Below the pieces are notes generated by a model. The model saw only the letters and a list, made by a program, of their open reading frames with translations, was not told where the DNA came from and ran no database searches. 6,999 bases of DNA from an uncultured Collinsella sp. (GTDB lineage: Bacteria > Actinomycetota > Coriobacteriia > Coriobacteriales > Coriobacteriaceae), in assembly GCA_900556205.1 (NCBI GenBank), contig USNX01000063.1, forward strand, positions 1-6,999, written 5' to 3'. The position numbers and the translations under genes are program-made. Positions 1 to 5,601 of the stretch are shown here, piece after piece (the first letter of the stretch is position 1; each line of letters starts with the position of its first letter).

Positions 1-2637
1 GTCCGCCTGCTCGGTCGCCTTGGCAACCAGGTCGGCATCGATATCGAAGGTCTCCTTGCACCACGCCTTGAGCTGGCGGTTTCGGTCGCCCTCGTCGTAC
101 CAGTGGAACAGCGGCGTATCGAACGGAACGCCGAAACGCTCCTCCGGGTTATCGGAATTGCGCATCACGTAGGGGTATCCCTTTACGACGGCGCACATCC
201 ACTCGCTGGTAGAGGCGGTGTTTTCGGTGGGCACCGTCGTGATGATGGGCATGAAGATGCGGTCGACGCCGGCGTCGACGAGATTGCGGATGTGCCCGTG
301 GACGAGCTTGGCCGGGAAGCACACGGTGTCGGATGTGACGTGCGCCAGACCGCGCTCGTACATCGCCTTGGTGCTGCGTCCCGAGACGCGCACCTTAAAG
401 CCGAGCGTGCTGAAGAACGTCGACCAGAACGGCATGGTGTCCCAGAACTCGAGCACACGGGGAATGCCGATCGTGACATCGCGCCCCCCGCAGACGGGAA
501 CCGTGGGGTACGACTCGAACAGCAGCTTCTCGCGGTCGACAAAGAGATTGGGGGCAGCCGCGGTCCGGTCGCGCCCCGTGCCGGGTGCCTGTGCCTCGCA
601 AGCACCCTGCGGACGCAGCTCCTCCGCCGCGGGAACCTCGCGCACGAGCTCATCCCATGAGATGGCGCCGCCGCGCGGGCAGCGATTGCCCGTGACGTAA
701 AGCGAGCCGTCGCCAAATGCCACGACCGCGCGCTGGCAGCGGTTGTTGCACCGACGGCAGGTAACGCCGCCGAACTCGCGATGCTCGAAGCGCTCCACGG
801 CATCGAGCCCGATAAACGACGTGCCGGCGTCGCCCTTGCGGCATTCCTCGCGCGCGAGCAGGGCGATACCGATAGCGCCCATCAGCCCCGGGTGGGGCGC
901 ACGCGTGACGGGTTTGCCCAGATACTGCTCGAATGCGCGCAGCACCGCGTCGTTTCGGAACGTGCCGCCCTGGACGACGACTTTGTCGCCCAGACGGTTG
1001 AGATTTGAAACGCGAATGACCTTGGTGAACACGTTCTCGATAATCGAACGGCAGAGACCGGCCATGATGTCGCCCGGACCCTTACCGCGCCGCTGCTCGG
1101 AAACGACGCTGCTGTTCATGAACACCGTGCAGCGGCTGCCGAGAACGGCGGGGGCTTTGGACGAAAATGCCTCGGTCGCGATATCCTCAACGGCTATTCC
1201 GAGGTTTTTGGCAAAACCCTCGAGGAACGAGCCGCAGCCCGCAGAGCACGCCTCGTTGACGACGATATCGGTCAGCACGCCGTGGTTGAGCCAGATGGCC
1301 TTCATATCCTGTCCGCCGATGTCGAGCACGAAGGTCGCATCGGGAACGCATGCGCACGCGGCGCGGGCGTGCGCGACCGTCTCGACCGTATGGTAGTCGG
1401 CGTGGAACGCGCGCGCGAAAAGCTCCTCGCCGTATCCCGTGGTGCCCACGGCATCGATCGCAAGCGTGACTCCCGCTGTCTCCCAGCGGTTCTTCAAGCT
1501 GACAAGACCCTGTTGGGCGACGTCGAGCGGTCTGCCGTTATTAGACGCGTAGAACGAATCGACAAGCTCACCCGCCTCATCGACCAGGGCGAACTTGGTC
1601 GTCGTGCTCCCCGAATCGATACCGAGCGCCACACGCACCGTCTCTCCGGGCGCATACGCATCCGGACCCTTTGCCGGCGTCTCTTTGCCATGGCGTGCCG
1701 TAAAATCCGCCTGCTCGGCAGGTGTGGCAAAAAAGGGCTGGGCAAGACGTCCCTCCCCGCTTGCGGGCGCGACCGTCTCGAGCTTATCCAGCCGGACAAA
1801 AGCGTCGGGAAGGTCGATCGGTTGGGACGATGCGAACATGTCGGTCAGCGACAGGGCGGCACCGCGCGCGACCATGATCTGCGGATCGCGCGGGACGATA
1901 ACCTGATCGTCCGATAGATTCAGTTGCTCCCGGAACACGCGGACCAGTGTGGGGTTGTAGGCGAGCGTACCGCCCTCGAAGATTACCGGTGGCTCGATGT
2001 CGATACCCTGGGCCAGACCGCCGATCGTTTGGCGGGCGACCGCGTGAAGCGCCGAAAGCGCCAGGTCGGTGGCAGGAATGCCCTCGTTGAGCAGCGGCTG
2101 GATATCGGTCTTTGCGTACACGCCGCAGCGGCCCGAGACCTCGTGGACGGTCGTTCCCCGGCTTGCGAGCTGCTCGAACTCGCCCGATTCGGTGCCGACC
2201 CCCATGAGCTTTGCCATCTCGTCGATAAATGCACCGGTACCGCCTGCGCACGAGCCGTTCATGCGCATGTCGGCAACCTCGATGTCTCCCTTATCGTTGG
2301 TGCGGAAGAAGATCATCTTGGCGTCTTGGCCGCCCAGCTCGATGGCGCAGCGCGTCTGCGGATAGAACCTGCTGATCGCGAGCGCGTTGGCGACCACCTC
2401 CTGAACGTACGAGGCGCCCAGCGCGGTCGCGATATCGCGCGCACCCGAGCCGGTCACCGCAACGCGCAGCGACTCATGGGGAAAGCGCTCGGCGAGCTCG
2501 CCGAGCATGGCGCGCACGCTCGCTGTCTGACACGCCCCGTGGCGGCGATATCCCCACCACGCCTCGGTCATATCCTCGTGCATCGCGTAAACTTTGGTCG
2601 TCGTCGACCCTACGTCCAGTCCTACTAGCAACGCCAT
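1..2637 (-). CDS. 2-hydroxyacyl-CoA dehydratase activase-like protein, tandem BcrAD/BadFG ATPase domains plus DUF2229 (3' end outside window)
   Basis: This frame is open from ATG 2637 to the window edge, giving 879 residues with no stop, so the protein is larger still. HgdC-type activases are ATP-driven, iron-sulfur electron donors to 2-hydroxyacyl-CoA dehydratases. Two ASKHA ATPase modules are visible. Module 1 (about 1-265) has GLDVGSTTTK at 6-15, ELGGQDAK at 100-107, Cys130 in NGSCAGGTGAF and Cys171 in SGRCGVYAKTD. Module 2 (about 335-595) has GIDSGSTTTK at 339-348, DIGGQDMK at 439-446, Cys464 in NEACSAGCGSF and Cys503 in GSRCTVF. A Cys motif follows (Cys627, Cys630, Cys634 and Cys653, the last in NRCPRG). 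DUF2229-like sequence starts near 720 with VTIGIPRVLEFWDTMPFW. A single HgdC has about 260 residues, so this is the long multidomain form, probably extended by dehydratase-like domains beyond the edge. The start is supported by GGAG just upstream of the ATG. The true substrate is unknown; no dehydratase subunit gene lies nearby in the window. Confidence 0.93.
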   Translation of the reverse strand, partial: MALLVGLDVGSTTTKVYAMHEDMTEAWWGYRRHGACQTASVRAMLGELAERFPHESLRVAVTGSGARDIATALGASYVQEVVANALAISRFYPQTRCAIELGGQDAKMIFFRTNDKGDIEVADMRMNGSCAGGTGAFIDEMAKLMGVGTESGEFEQLASRGTTVHEVSGRCGVYAKTDIQPLLNEGIPATDLALSALHAVARQTIGGLAQGIDIEPPVIFEGGTLAYNPTLVRVFREQLNLSDDQVIVPRDPQIMVARGAALSLTDMFASSQPIDLPDAFVRLDKLETVAPASGEGRLAQPFFATPAEQADFTARHGKETPAKGPDAYAPGETVRVALGIDSGSTTTKFALVDEAGELVDSFYASNNGRPLDVAQQGLVSLKNRWETAGVTLAIDAVGTTGYGEELFARAFHADYHTVETVAHARAACACVPDATFVLDIGGQDMKAIWLNHGVLTDIVVNEACSAGCGSFLEGFAKNLGIAVEDIATEAFSSKAPAVLGSRCTVFMNSSVVSEQRRGKGPGDIMAGLCRSIIENVFTKVIRVSNLNRLGDKVVVQGGTFRNDAVLRAFEQYLGKPVTRAPHPGLMGAIGIALLAREECRKGDAGTSFIGLDAVERFEHREFGGVTCRRCNNRCQRAVVAFGDGSLYVTGNRCPRGGAISWDELVREVPAAEELRPQGACEAQAPGTGRDRTAAAPNLFVDREKLLFESYPTVPVCGGRDVTIGIPRVLEFWDTMPFWSTFFSTLGFKVRVSGRSTKAMYERGLAHVTSDTVCFPAKLVHGHIRNLVDAGVDRIFMPIITTVPTENTASTSEWMCAVVKGYPYVMRNSDNPEERFGVPFDTPLFHWYDEGDRNRQLKAWCKETFDIDADLVAKATEQAD

Positions 2638-2669
2638 AATGCTCCGTCTCTCGCATTTTTCCCGCTAGA

Positions 2670-2678
2670 GATATACCA
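2670..2678 (-). promoter_or_regulatory. candidate extended -10 promoter of the activase gene
   Basis: Read on the minus strand, the sequence is TGGTATATC, which fits an extended -10 element (TG, one base, then TATATC). No good -35 hexamer lies at 16-18 bases, which is usual for extended -10 promoters. It would place the transcription start near 2663, leaving a leader of about 25 bases with the GGAG ribosome site. The palindrome at 2687-2707 covers the -35 position. This is pattern matching only. Confidence 0.4.
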
Positions 2679-2686
2679 CTCTACGT

Positions 2687-2707
2687 AATACAACAGACTG
2701 TTGTATT
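2687..2707. promoter_or_regulatory. perfect 10+1+10 palindrome, operator candidate
   Basis: AATACAACAG (2687-2696), one central base and CTGTTGTATT (2698-2707) form a perfect inverted repeat in an AT-rich patch 50 bases upstream of the activase start. Length and symmetry fit a homodimeric helix-turn-helix repressor such as a TetR or GntR type. Its position over the -35 region of the candidate promoter suggests repression. The regulator is not in the window and I do not recognise the site as a named regulon motif. With a one-base loop it is a poor RNA hairpin, so a DNA site is more likely than a terminator. Confidence 0.6.
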
Positions 2708-2719
2708 TAAACTCCGTAT

Positions 2720-2752
2720 AAAAAGCGGCTGCCGAAACGCTTCAGCAGCCGC
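2720..2752 (-). terminator. intrinsic terminator downstream of the DUF2798-type gene
   Basis: On the minus strand, GCGGCTGC (2752-2745), a 12-base loop and GCAGCCGC (2732-2725) form a perfect GC-rich 8-bp stem followed at once by TTTTT (2724-2720). It lies about 170 bases past the TAG of the membrane protein gene and just before the operator of the next gene. It should isolate the two transcription units. Confidence 0.85.
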
Positions 2753-2864
2753 CGAATGCACCAACAGATTGTTCTGCGCGCTAGCACGTCGGGCAACGGA
2801 GCAGCACGGGCCCTCCGGTCATGCGCACCGCTCACGCCCGCGATGTCGCCGAGAGAGCTATCCA

Positions 2865-2916
2865 CGCTTAGGGCTCCAACCAAGCAAGTCGCCCGCGCTC
2901 AGCAGATCCCTAAGCG
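2865..2916 (-). repeat. 9-bp inverted repeat in the 3' UTR of the DUF2798-type gene
   Basis: CGCTTAGGG (2865-2873) and CCCTAAGCG (2908-2916) are perfect complements separated by 34 bases. The element begins a few bases after the membrane protein stop codon. There is no T-run after it, so it is not a standard terminator. The rest of 2753-2864 shows no ORF or other structure that I can support. It may be a 3' UTR stability structure. Confidence 0.5.
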
Positions 2917-2918
2917 AG

Positions 2919-3467
2919 CTACTCGCACTCAGGAGCCATAGCCTGCTCCAAGAGCTCGGCATGCTCCTCCTCGAAAACCGTCCCCACAGGGAAAGCGCGA
3001 CGGAAGACGAAGCGGGAAATCGGACCGGCTACCAAAAGGTTCCACGGCAGCGCCATCACAAAATTATGCGGGATGTTGATCATCCAGATCGCGGGCACGG
3101 AATACAGGTTCGCAAGGATGCCGCCGGGCATGTGCGTCAGACCCTCACAGGCACCGTACAGCGACATGATGATGACCATGGGAACGACCATGCAGGAGCT
3201 GACGGCGAGCGTCATGGCAAGTGGCGAGCTCTTGCCCGGCGTGACCAAGTACTTAAAGGCGAAACCCTTGGCGAGCGGGCTGGCGACGAACCAGTCGCAG
3301 CACATGGCAAAAATGTAGGCAACGGGGAAGCCGAGCCACGCAGCGGCAACGACCTCGCCGTTGATGGCCCCGTGCTGCAGGGCAACGTTGTAGATGCTCA
3401 TCCAGAGCACCATGCAAAAGCACATGATAAAGGTGAACAGCAGGCTCTCTCGTTTGTTGATAGGCAT
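2919..3467 (-). CDS. DUF2798-like four-helix membrane protein, function unknown
   Basis: A 182-residue inner-membrane protein starting MPINKRESLLF. Four hydrophobic segments are visible, at about 8-28, 38-61, 82-105 and 124-152. They look like a duplicated two-helix unit: the first half (ESLLFTFIMCFCMVLWMSIYN) resembles the second (SPLAMTLAVSSCMVVPMVII), and both end in a basic stretch after a proline-containing helix. This organisation fits the DUF2798 family as I know it, which has no established activity. The tail, about 160-182, is acidic and probably soluble. I chose the ATG at 3467 because AAAGGA precedes it by about 11 bases and the hydrophobic domain starts right after it. An in-frame ATG at 3527 would add 20 basic, cysteine-containing residues, but it lies inside a terminator hairpin without a ribosome site. 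Transport, sensing or structural roles are all possible. Confidence 0.85.
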   Translation of the reverse strand: MPINKRESLLFTFIMCFCMVLWMSIYNVALQHGAINGEVVAAAWLGFPVAYIFAMCCDWFVASPLAKGFAFKYLVTPGKSSPLAMTLAVSSCMVVPMVIIMSLYGACEGLTHMPGGILANLYSVPAIWMINIPHNFVMALPWNLLVAGPISRFVFRRAFPVGTVFEEEHAELLEQAMAPECE

Positions 3468-3511
3468 GAAGGGCAGATTCCTTTCTGTGTTACGCCGCGG
3501 CACCACGCAAC

Positions 3512-3562
3512 AAAAACGGGCGGGCAAGATGGAGCTGTTGGGACTTCATCTCGCCCGCCCGT
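3512..3562 (-). terminator. terminator-like hairpin: end of thrE or attenuator of the DUF2798-type gene
   Basis: On the minus strand, the 16-base arm at 3562-3547 pairs with 3531-3516 with a single A/C mismatch. Both arms centre on CGGGCGGGC and its complement. The loop is 15 bases, and the stem ends in TTTTT (3516-3512; the first T closes the outermost A-T pair). This is a very stable intrinsic terminator. It lies 220 bases after the thrE stop but only 44 bases before the next start codon. It can therefore either terminate thrE transcripts or act as an attenuator in the leader of the DUF2798-type gene. Confidence 0.8.
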
Positions 3563-3678
3563 GGTACGTGCGTCTGCGACTACTTATGTGGTGGAACTAC
3601 CCTAACACGAACGGCGCGCGCTTCGTAAGCGTTGAGTTTATGAAGATGCAGGGCACCAATAATCCCCCGACCCCATAT

Positions 3679-3743
3679 GTTGCGGTGGAATACGGACTGT
3701 TTTGACCCTTTAAGCAGCAATTCAGTCCCTATTTCACCGCAAC
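3679..3743. repeat. 20-bp imperfect inverted repeat, REP/MITE-like
   Basis: The arms 3679-3698 (starting GTTGCGGTG) and 3724-3743 (ending CACCGCAAC) are complementary at 18 of 20 positions, around a 25-base interior. No T-run follows on either strand, so a terminator is unlikely. It sits beside a second inverted repeat (3748-3782). The pair looks like a mobile or repeated intergenic element, but multiplicity in the genome cannot be seen here. Confidence 0.6.
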
Positions 3744-3747
3744 TCAT

Positions 3748-3782
3748 TTGGTGCAAAGTAATCTGTCCCCCCCTTGCACCAA
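3748..3782. repeat. 9-bp perfect inverted repeat abutting the thrE stop codon
   Basis: TTGGTGCAA (3748-3756) and TTGCACCAA (3774-3782) are perfect complements around a 17-base spacer containing a run of seven C. The element ends exactly where the TAA of the thrE-like gene begins. The right arm belongs to a 13-base sequence repeated at 5468-5480. It is read as part of a repeat family because no T-run follows. Confidence 0.6.
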
Positions 3783-5351
3783 TTAGCTGGTGTGGCGCCA
3801 GCGAGGGTCGGTGAGAGTTCTCGCCACGCCCAAGCCAACGGGCAGAAACGCCACGATGAGCACCGCGCGCACAAACCAGCCGAGCATATTGACCGTGTCG
3901 AAGGTGCACATGTAGTACATAGAGCGGTAGAGATACAGACCGGGCACCATAATGACAATCGAAGGCACCGTGAGAGCGATGCGCGGGTAGGTGAGCTTGA
4001 CTTCGGCCAAGCTTGCCAGCAGGCCCGATACGAGCGCCCCGATAAATGCAGCCGCCTCGGGAGGCATTCCCGCACTGAGGCCCAGGAAGGGAATCATCGT
4101 CGGCGCATCGACAAGCGTAAGGCGCAAGGTATTGGACACGGCGCCGATGAGCCCTGCCGCCGCTGCCATCTTTACCGGGCTGTTGAACATCACCGAGAAG
4201 CCGAATACGCCGATAAAGCTCATCAGTATGCGCAAGAGCGTAAGAGCCAACGGTGAGAGGCCGAGCGGGGCGAAGTCATCCGGCGCCAGTCCCACACACT
4301 CGGCAACCATCCAGCCCACAAGGGTCGCCATCACAATAATCGACACGGCATACGAAAGACGCTCGATGCCGCTTCGCATATCGAGCTTAGCGATGTCGAG
4401 GCCTGCCGTAATGAGGGGAAAGCCGGGAATCACAAAGAGCATGGCGCCGATATAGCCTTCTTGGTGCGACATTGCCCCCGGTACGACCTGGCCAAGGCCG
4501 AGCAATGCCAGCAGATACGAAACGCAAGCGAGCGCAACGCCCGTCGTCAGCGCGCTAAACTGGCCAAGACCCTGCTTGAGAATATGGGAGCGAGCAAAGT
4601 TGCCGACACCAGCGCCTACGAATGCGCAGGCCATCTCGATAGGGCCGCCGCCGAGCAAAAAGACGAAGGCGCCGCAAGCACAGGCTGCCGCAAGGCCCTG
4701 TTGCCAGGGAGAGTAATCGGGCTTTGAGCTCTCAACGGTCCTGAGCATCTCGTGATACTCGTGTACGGTAAACCGGCGCCCATACGTCTCGATTTCCTTT
4801 AAGAAGCTCTCCATCATCCAAATGCGATGGGTATTGACTCCCGTTGTGGGCAGGCTGACAACCTCGTTAAAGCAGTGACCATCTTCGATGCAGGTGCACT
4901 CAAACGACAGAAGACTCAGGTCGACGTGAATCGTGACGCCCAGTACGGCAGCAACACGATTCATGGTATCGCGCACGCGCCAGGCACCCGTTCCGCTTGC
5001 CAGCATAAGCATGCCGGTGCGGCAGATGATGGATGACTTATCGGTGAGCGGCGCATCGACGGCAAGCTCATCGCCTGCCGTCACGATCTGGTGCCAGTCA
5101 GTTTTCATATGGAGCGCGCCGGCACGAACGCCGTGGTGCATGGGGGCTCTCGAAAGCAGTGAGTCAAGGCGCGAAGGCTGTGGGGGCTCCACTGATTCAC
5201 CCTCAACCTCATCAGCCTCTTCATCGACCAGATCAAAGGAATCAAGCGGCGCCGGCTCGCGACGGTCGATCAGCTCCTCGTCCTCATCATCAAAGTAGTT
5301 GAACTGATCGAGCATGTCCTCTTCAATCGCGCGCTCGCTCGCGTCGTCCAT
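3783..5351 (-). CDS. thrE: ThrE-family threonine/serine exporter
   Basis: A complete 522-residue membrane protein with the layout of the ThrE family (DUF1212-type N-terminal part plus ThrE_2-type C-terminal part on one chain). Members export threonine and serine by proton motive force; the Corynebacterium glutamicum protein has a similar length and ten helices. Residues 1 to about 60 are strongly acidic and without hydrophobic segments. About 75-210 is the soluble domain, including TGMLMLASGTGAWRVRDTMNRVA. The membrane part from about 216 to 511 has roughly ten hydrophobic segments, including the family signature FVIPGFPLITAGLDIAKLDMRSG cut here as VIPGFPLITAGLDIAKLD (308-324). The short tail ends RWRHTS. 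The start at ATG 5351 is preceded by AGGAAGGGAG, seven bases away. Its leader holds a possible regulatory RNA structure (5394-5468). The family assignment is firm; the actual substrate is inferred from the family. Confidence 0.9.
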   Translation of the reverse strand: MDDASERAIEEDMLDQFNYFDDEDEELIDRREPAPLDSFDLVDEEADEVEGESVEPPQPSRLDSLLSRAPMHHGVRAGALHMKTDWHQIVTAGDELAVDAPLTDKSSIICRTGMLMLASGTGAWRVRDTMNRVAAVLGVTIHVDLSLLSFECTCIEDGHCFNEVVSLPTTGVNTHRIWMMESFLKEIETYGRRFTVHEYHEMLRTVESSKPDYSPWQQGLAAACACGAFVFLLGGGPIEMACAFVGAGVGNFARSHILKQGLGQFSALTTGVALACVSYLLALLGLGQVVPGAMSHQEGYIGAMLFVIPGFPLITAGLDIAKLDMRSGIERLSYAVSIIVMATLVGWMVAECVGLAPDDFAPLGLSPLALTLLRILMSFIGVFGFSVMFNSPVKMAAAAGLIGAVSNTLRLTLVDAPTMIPFLGLSAGMPPEAAAFIGALVSGLLASLAEVKLTYPRIALTVPSIVIMVPGLYLYRSMYYMCTFDTVNMLGWFVRAVLIVAFLPVGLGVARTLTDPRWRHTS

Positions 5352-5358
5352 ATAGACG

Positions 5359-5368
5359 CTCCCTTCCT
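5359..5368 (-). promoter_or_regulatory. strong ribosome binding site of the thrE-like gene
   Basis: AGGAAGGGAG on the minus strand ends seven bases before ATG 5351. It is purine-rich and well spaced, and it decides this start over the downstream Met13. Confidence 0.75.
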
Positions 5369-5385
5369 ACCGACTAACCCCCATC

Positions 5386-5439
5386 CTAGGCAGCAACGGC
5401 TAAAGGAAACATAAAAGAGACGACTGTCATGCGAGCCAT
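5386..5439 (-). CDS. possible 17-residue leader peptide ORF
   Basis: On the minus strand an ATG at 5439 opens an 18-codon frame, MARMTVVSFMFPLAVAA then TAG, ending 34 bases before the thrE start. It runs through the 3' arm of the terminator-like stem and the 3' arm of the alternative stem, so a translating ribosome would change the folding. It is hydrophobic and rich in Val and Ala. It has no good ribosome binding site, and such short frames arise by chance, so this is tentative. Confidence 0.2.
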   Translation of the reverse strand: MARMTVVSFMFPLAVAA

Positions 5440-5468
5440 GTGCTCAATAGCCGTTGGGTAGTCGTCTC
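5394..5468 (-). promoter_or_regulatory. pseudoknot-capable leader of thrE with terminator-like stem
   Basis: In the minus-strand transcript, GAGACGACT (5468-5460) pairs with AGTCGTCTC (5425-5417), followed by TTTTA; this is a 9-bp terminator-like stem. A second perfect 9-bp pairing joins CAACGGCTA (5456-5448), in the loop of the first stem, with TAGCCGTTG (5402-5394), beyond its T-run. The two stems interlock: they form either an H-type pseudoknot or two exclusive folds. A 4-bp GAGC/GCTC hairpin lies between them. This could control thrE by attenuation. A simple reading is a second terminator after lysS. Confidence 0.5.
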
Positions 5469-5495
5469 CCTTGCACCAATAGCTTGACAAGGACT

Positions 5496-5535
5496 GTCCC
5501 CAAGTGCCGGCAGAAAAGGAACGTCCCTAAGTGCC
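5496..5535. repeat. two REP-like direct repeats, GTCCC(C/T)AAGTGCC
   Basis: GTCCCCAAGTGCC (5496-5508) and GTCCCTAAGTGCC (5523-5535) differ at one base and lie 27 bases apart. On the minus strand both read GGCACTT(G/A)GGGAC. Short G-rich units of this kind in noncoding DNA resemble REP elements dispersed by RAYT-type transposases. I recall similar strings from Coriobacteriia intergenic regions, but copy number cannot be tested here. Confidence 0.5.
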
Positions 5536-5601
5536 AACCAGGGCAACACCGCAGATAGAGGACGGACAGCGAGCGACGTCCAGAGCGAACAAGTTGGCAT
5601 G

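Larger units (their letters stand above)
3468..3782. other. intergenic region between the thrE-like gene and the DUF2798-type gene
   Basis: This 315-base gap has no credible gene. It holds, in minus-strand order, a 9-bp inverted repeat touching the thrE stop codon (3748-3782), a 20-bp imperfect inverted repeat (3679-3743), a small stem (CGCTT 3619-3623 / AAGCG 3627-3631), a terminator-like hairpin (3512-3562) and the ribosome site of the next gene. I could not find a convincing promoter for the DUF2798-type gene. An open minus-strand frame across it (3580-3909) overlaps thrE out of frame and looks spurious. Confidence 0.6.

Noticed and set aside
103..2628. Several plus-strand open frames of 75-234 codons (for example 103-660, 743-1396, 1282-1917 and 1924-2628).
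   Set aside because: All lie antisense to the continuous 879-codon activase frame. They have Arg/Ala/His-rich compositions typical of reading GC-rich coding DNA backwards, and no recognisable domains.
2687..2707. Reading the palindrome as a terminator hairpin.
   Set aside because: It has a one-base loop and an AT-rich stem. A much better terminator with a T-run is adjacent at 2720-2752.
3490..3512. A T-box-like string (GTGGTGCCGCGG on the minus strand) before the DUF2798-type gene.
   Set aside because: In T-box leaders the TGGNACCGCGG motif precedes the terminator; here it follows the hairpin. I also saw no Stem I or specifier features, so the match is probably chance.
3468..3527. An upstream start (ATG 3527) that would lengthen the DUF2798-type protein by 20 residues.
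   Set aside because: The codon is in the 3' arm of a strong terminator hairpin, without a ribosome site. The ATG at 3467 has AAAGGA upstream and fits the start of the hydrophobic domain.
2769..3605. A 278-codon plus-strand frame opposite the DUF2798-type gene.
   Set aside because: It is antisense to a convincing membrane protein, is full of His, Arg and Gly, has no family resemblance, and crosses two minus-strand terminators.
3580..3909. A 109-codon minus-strand frame overlapping the end of thrE and the repeat region.
   Set aside because: Half overlaps thrE out of frame and the rest is the inverted-repeat element. It has no ribosome site or recognisable domain.
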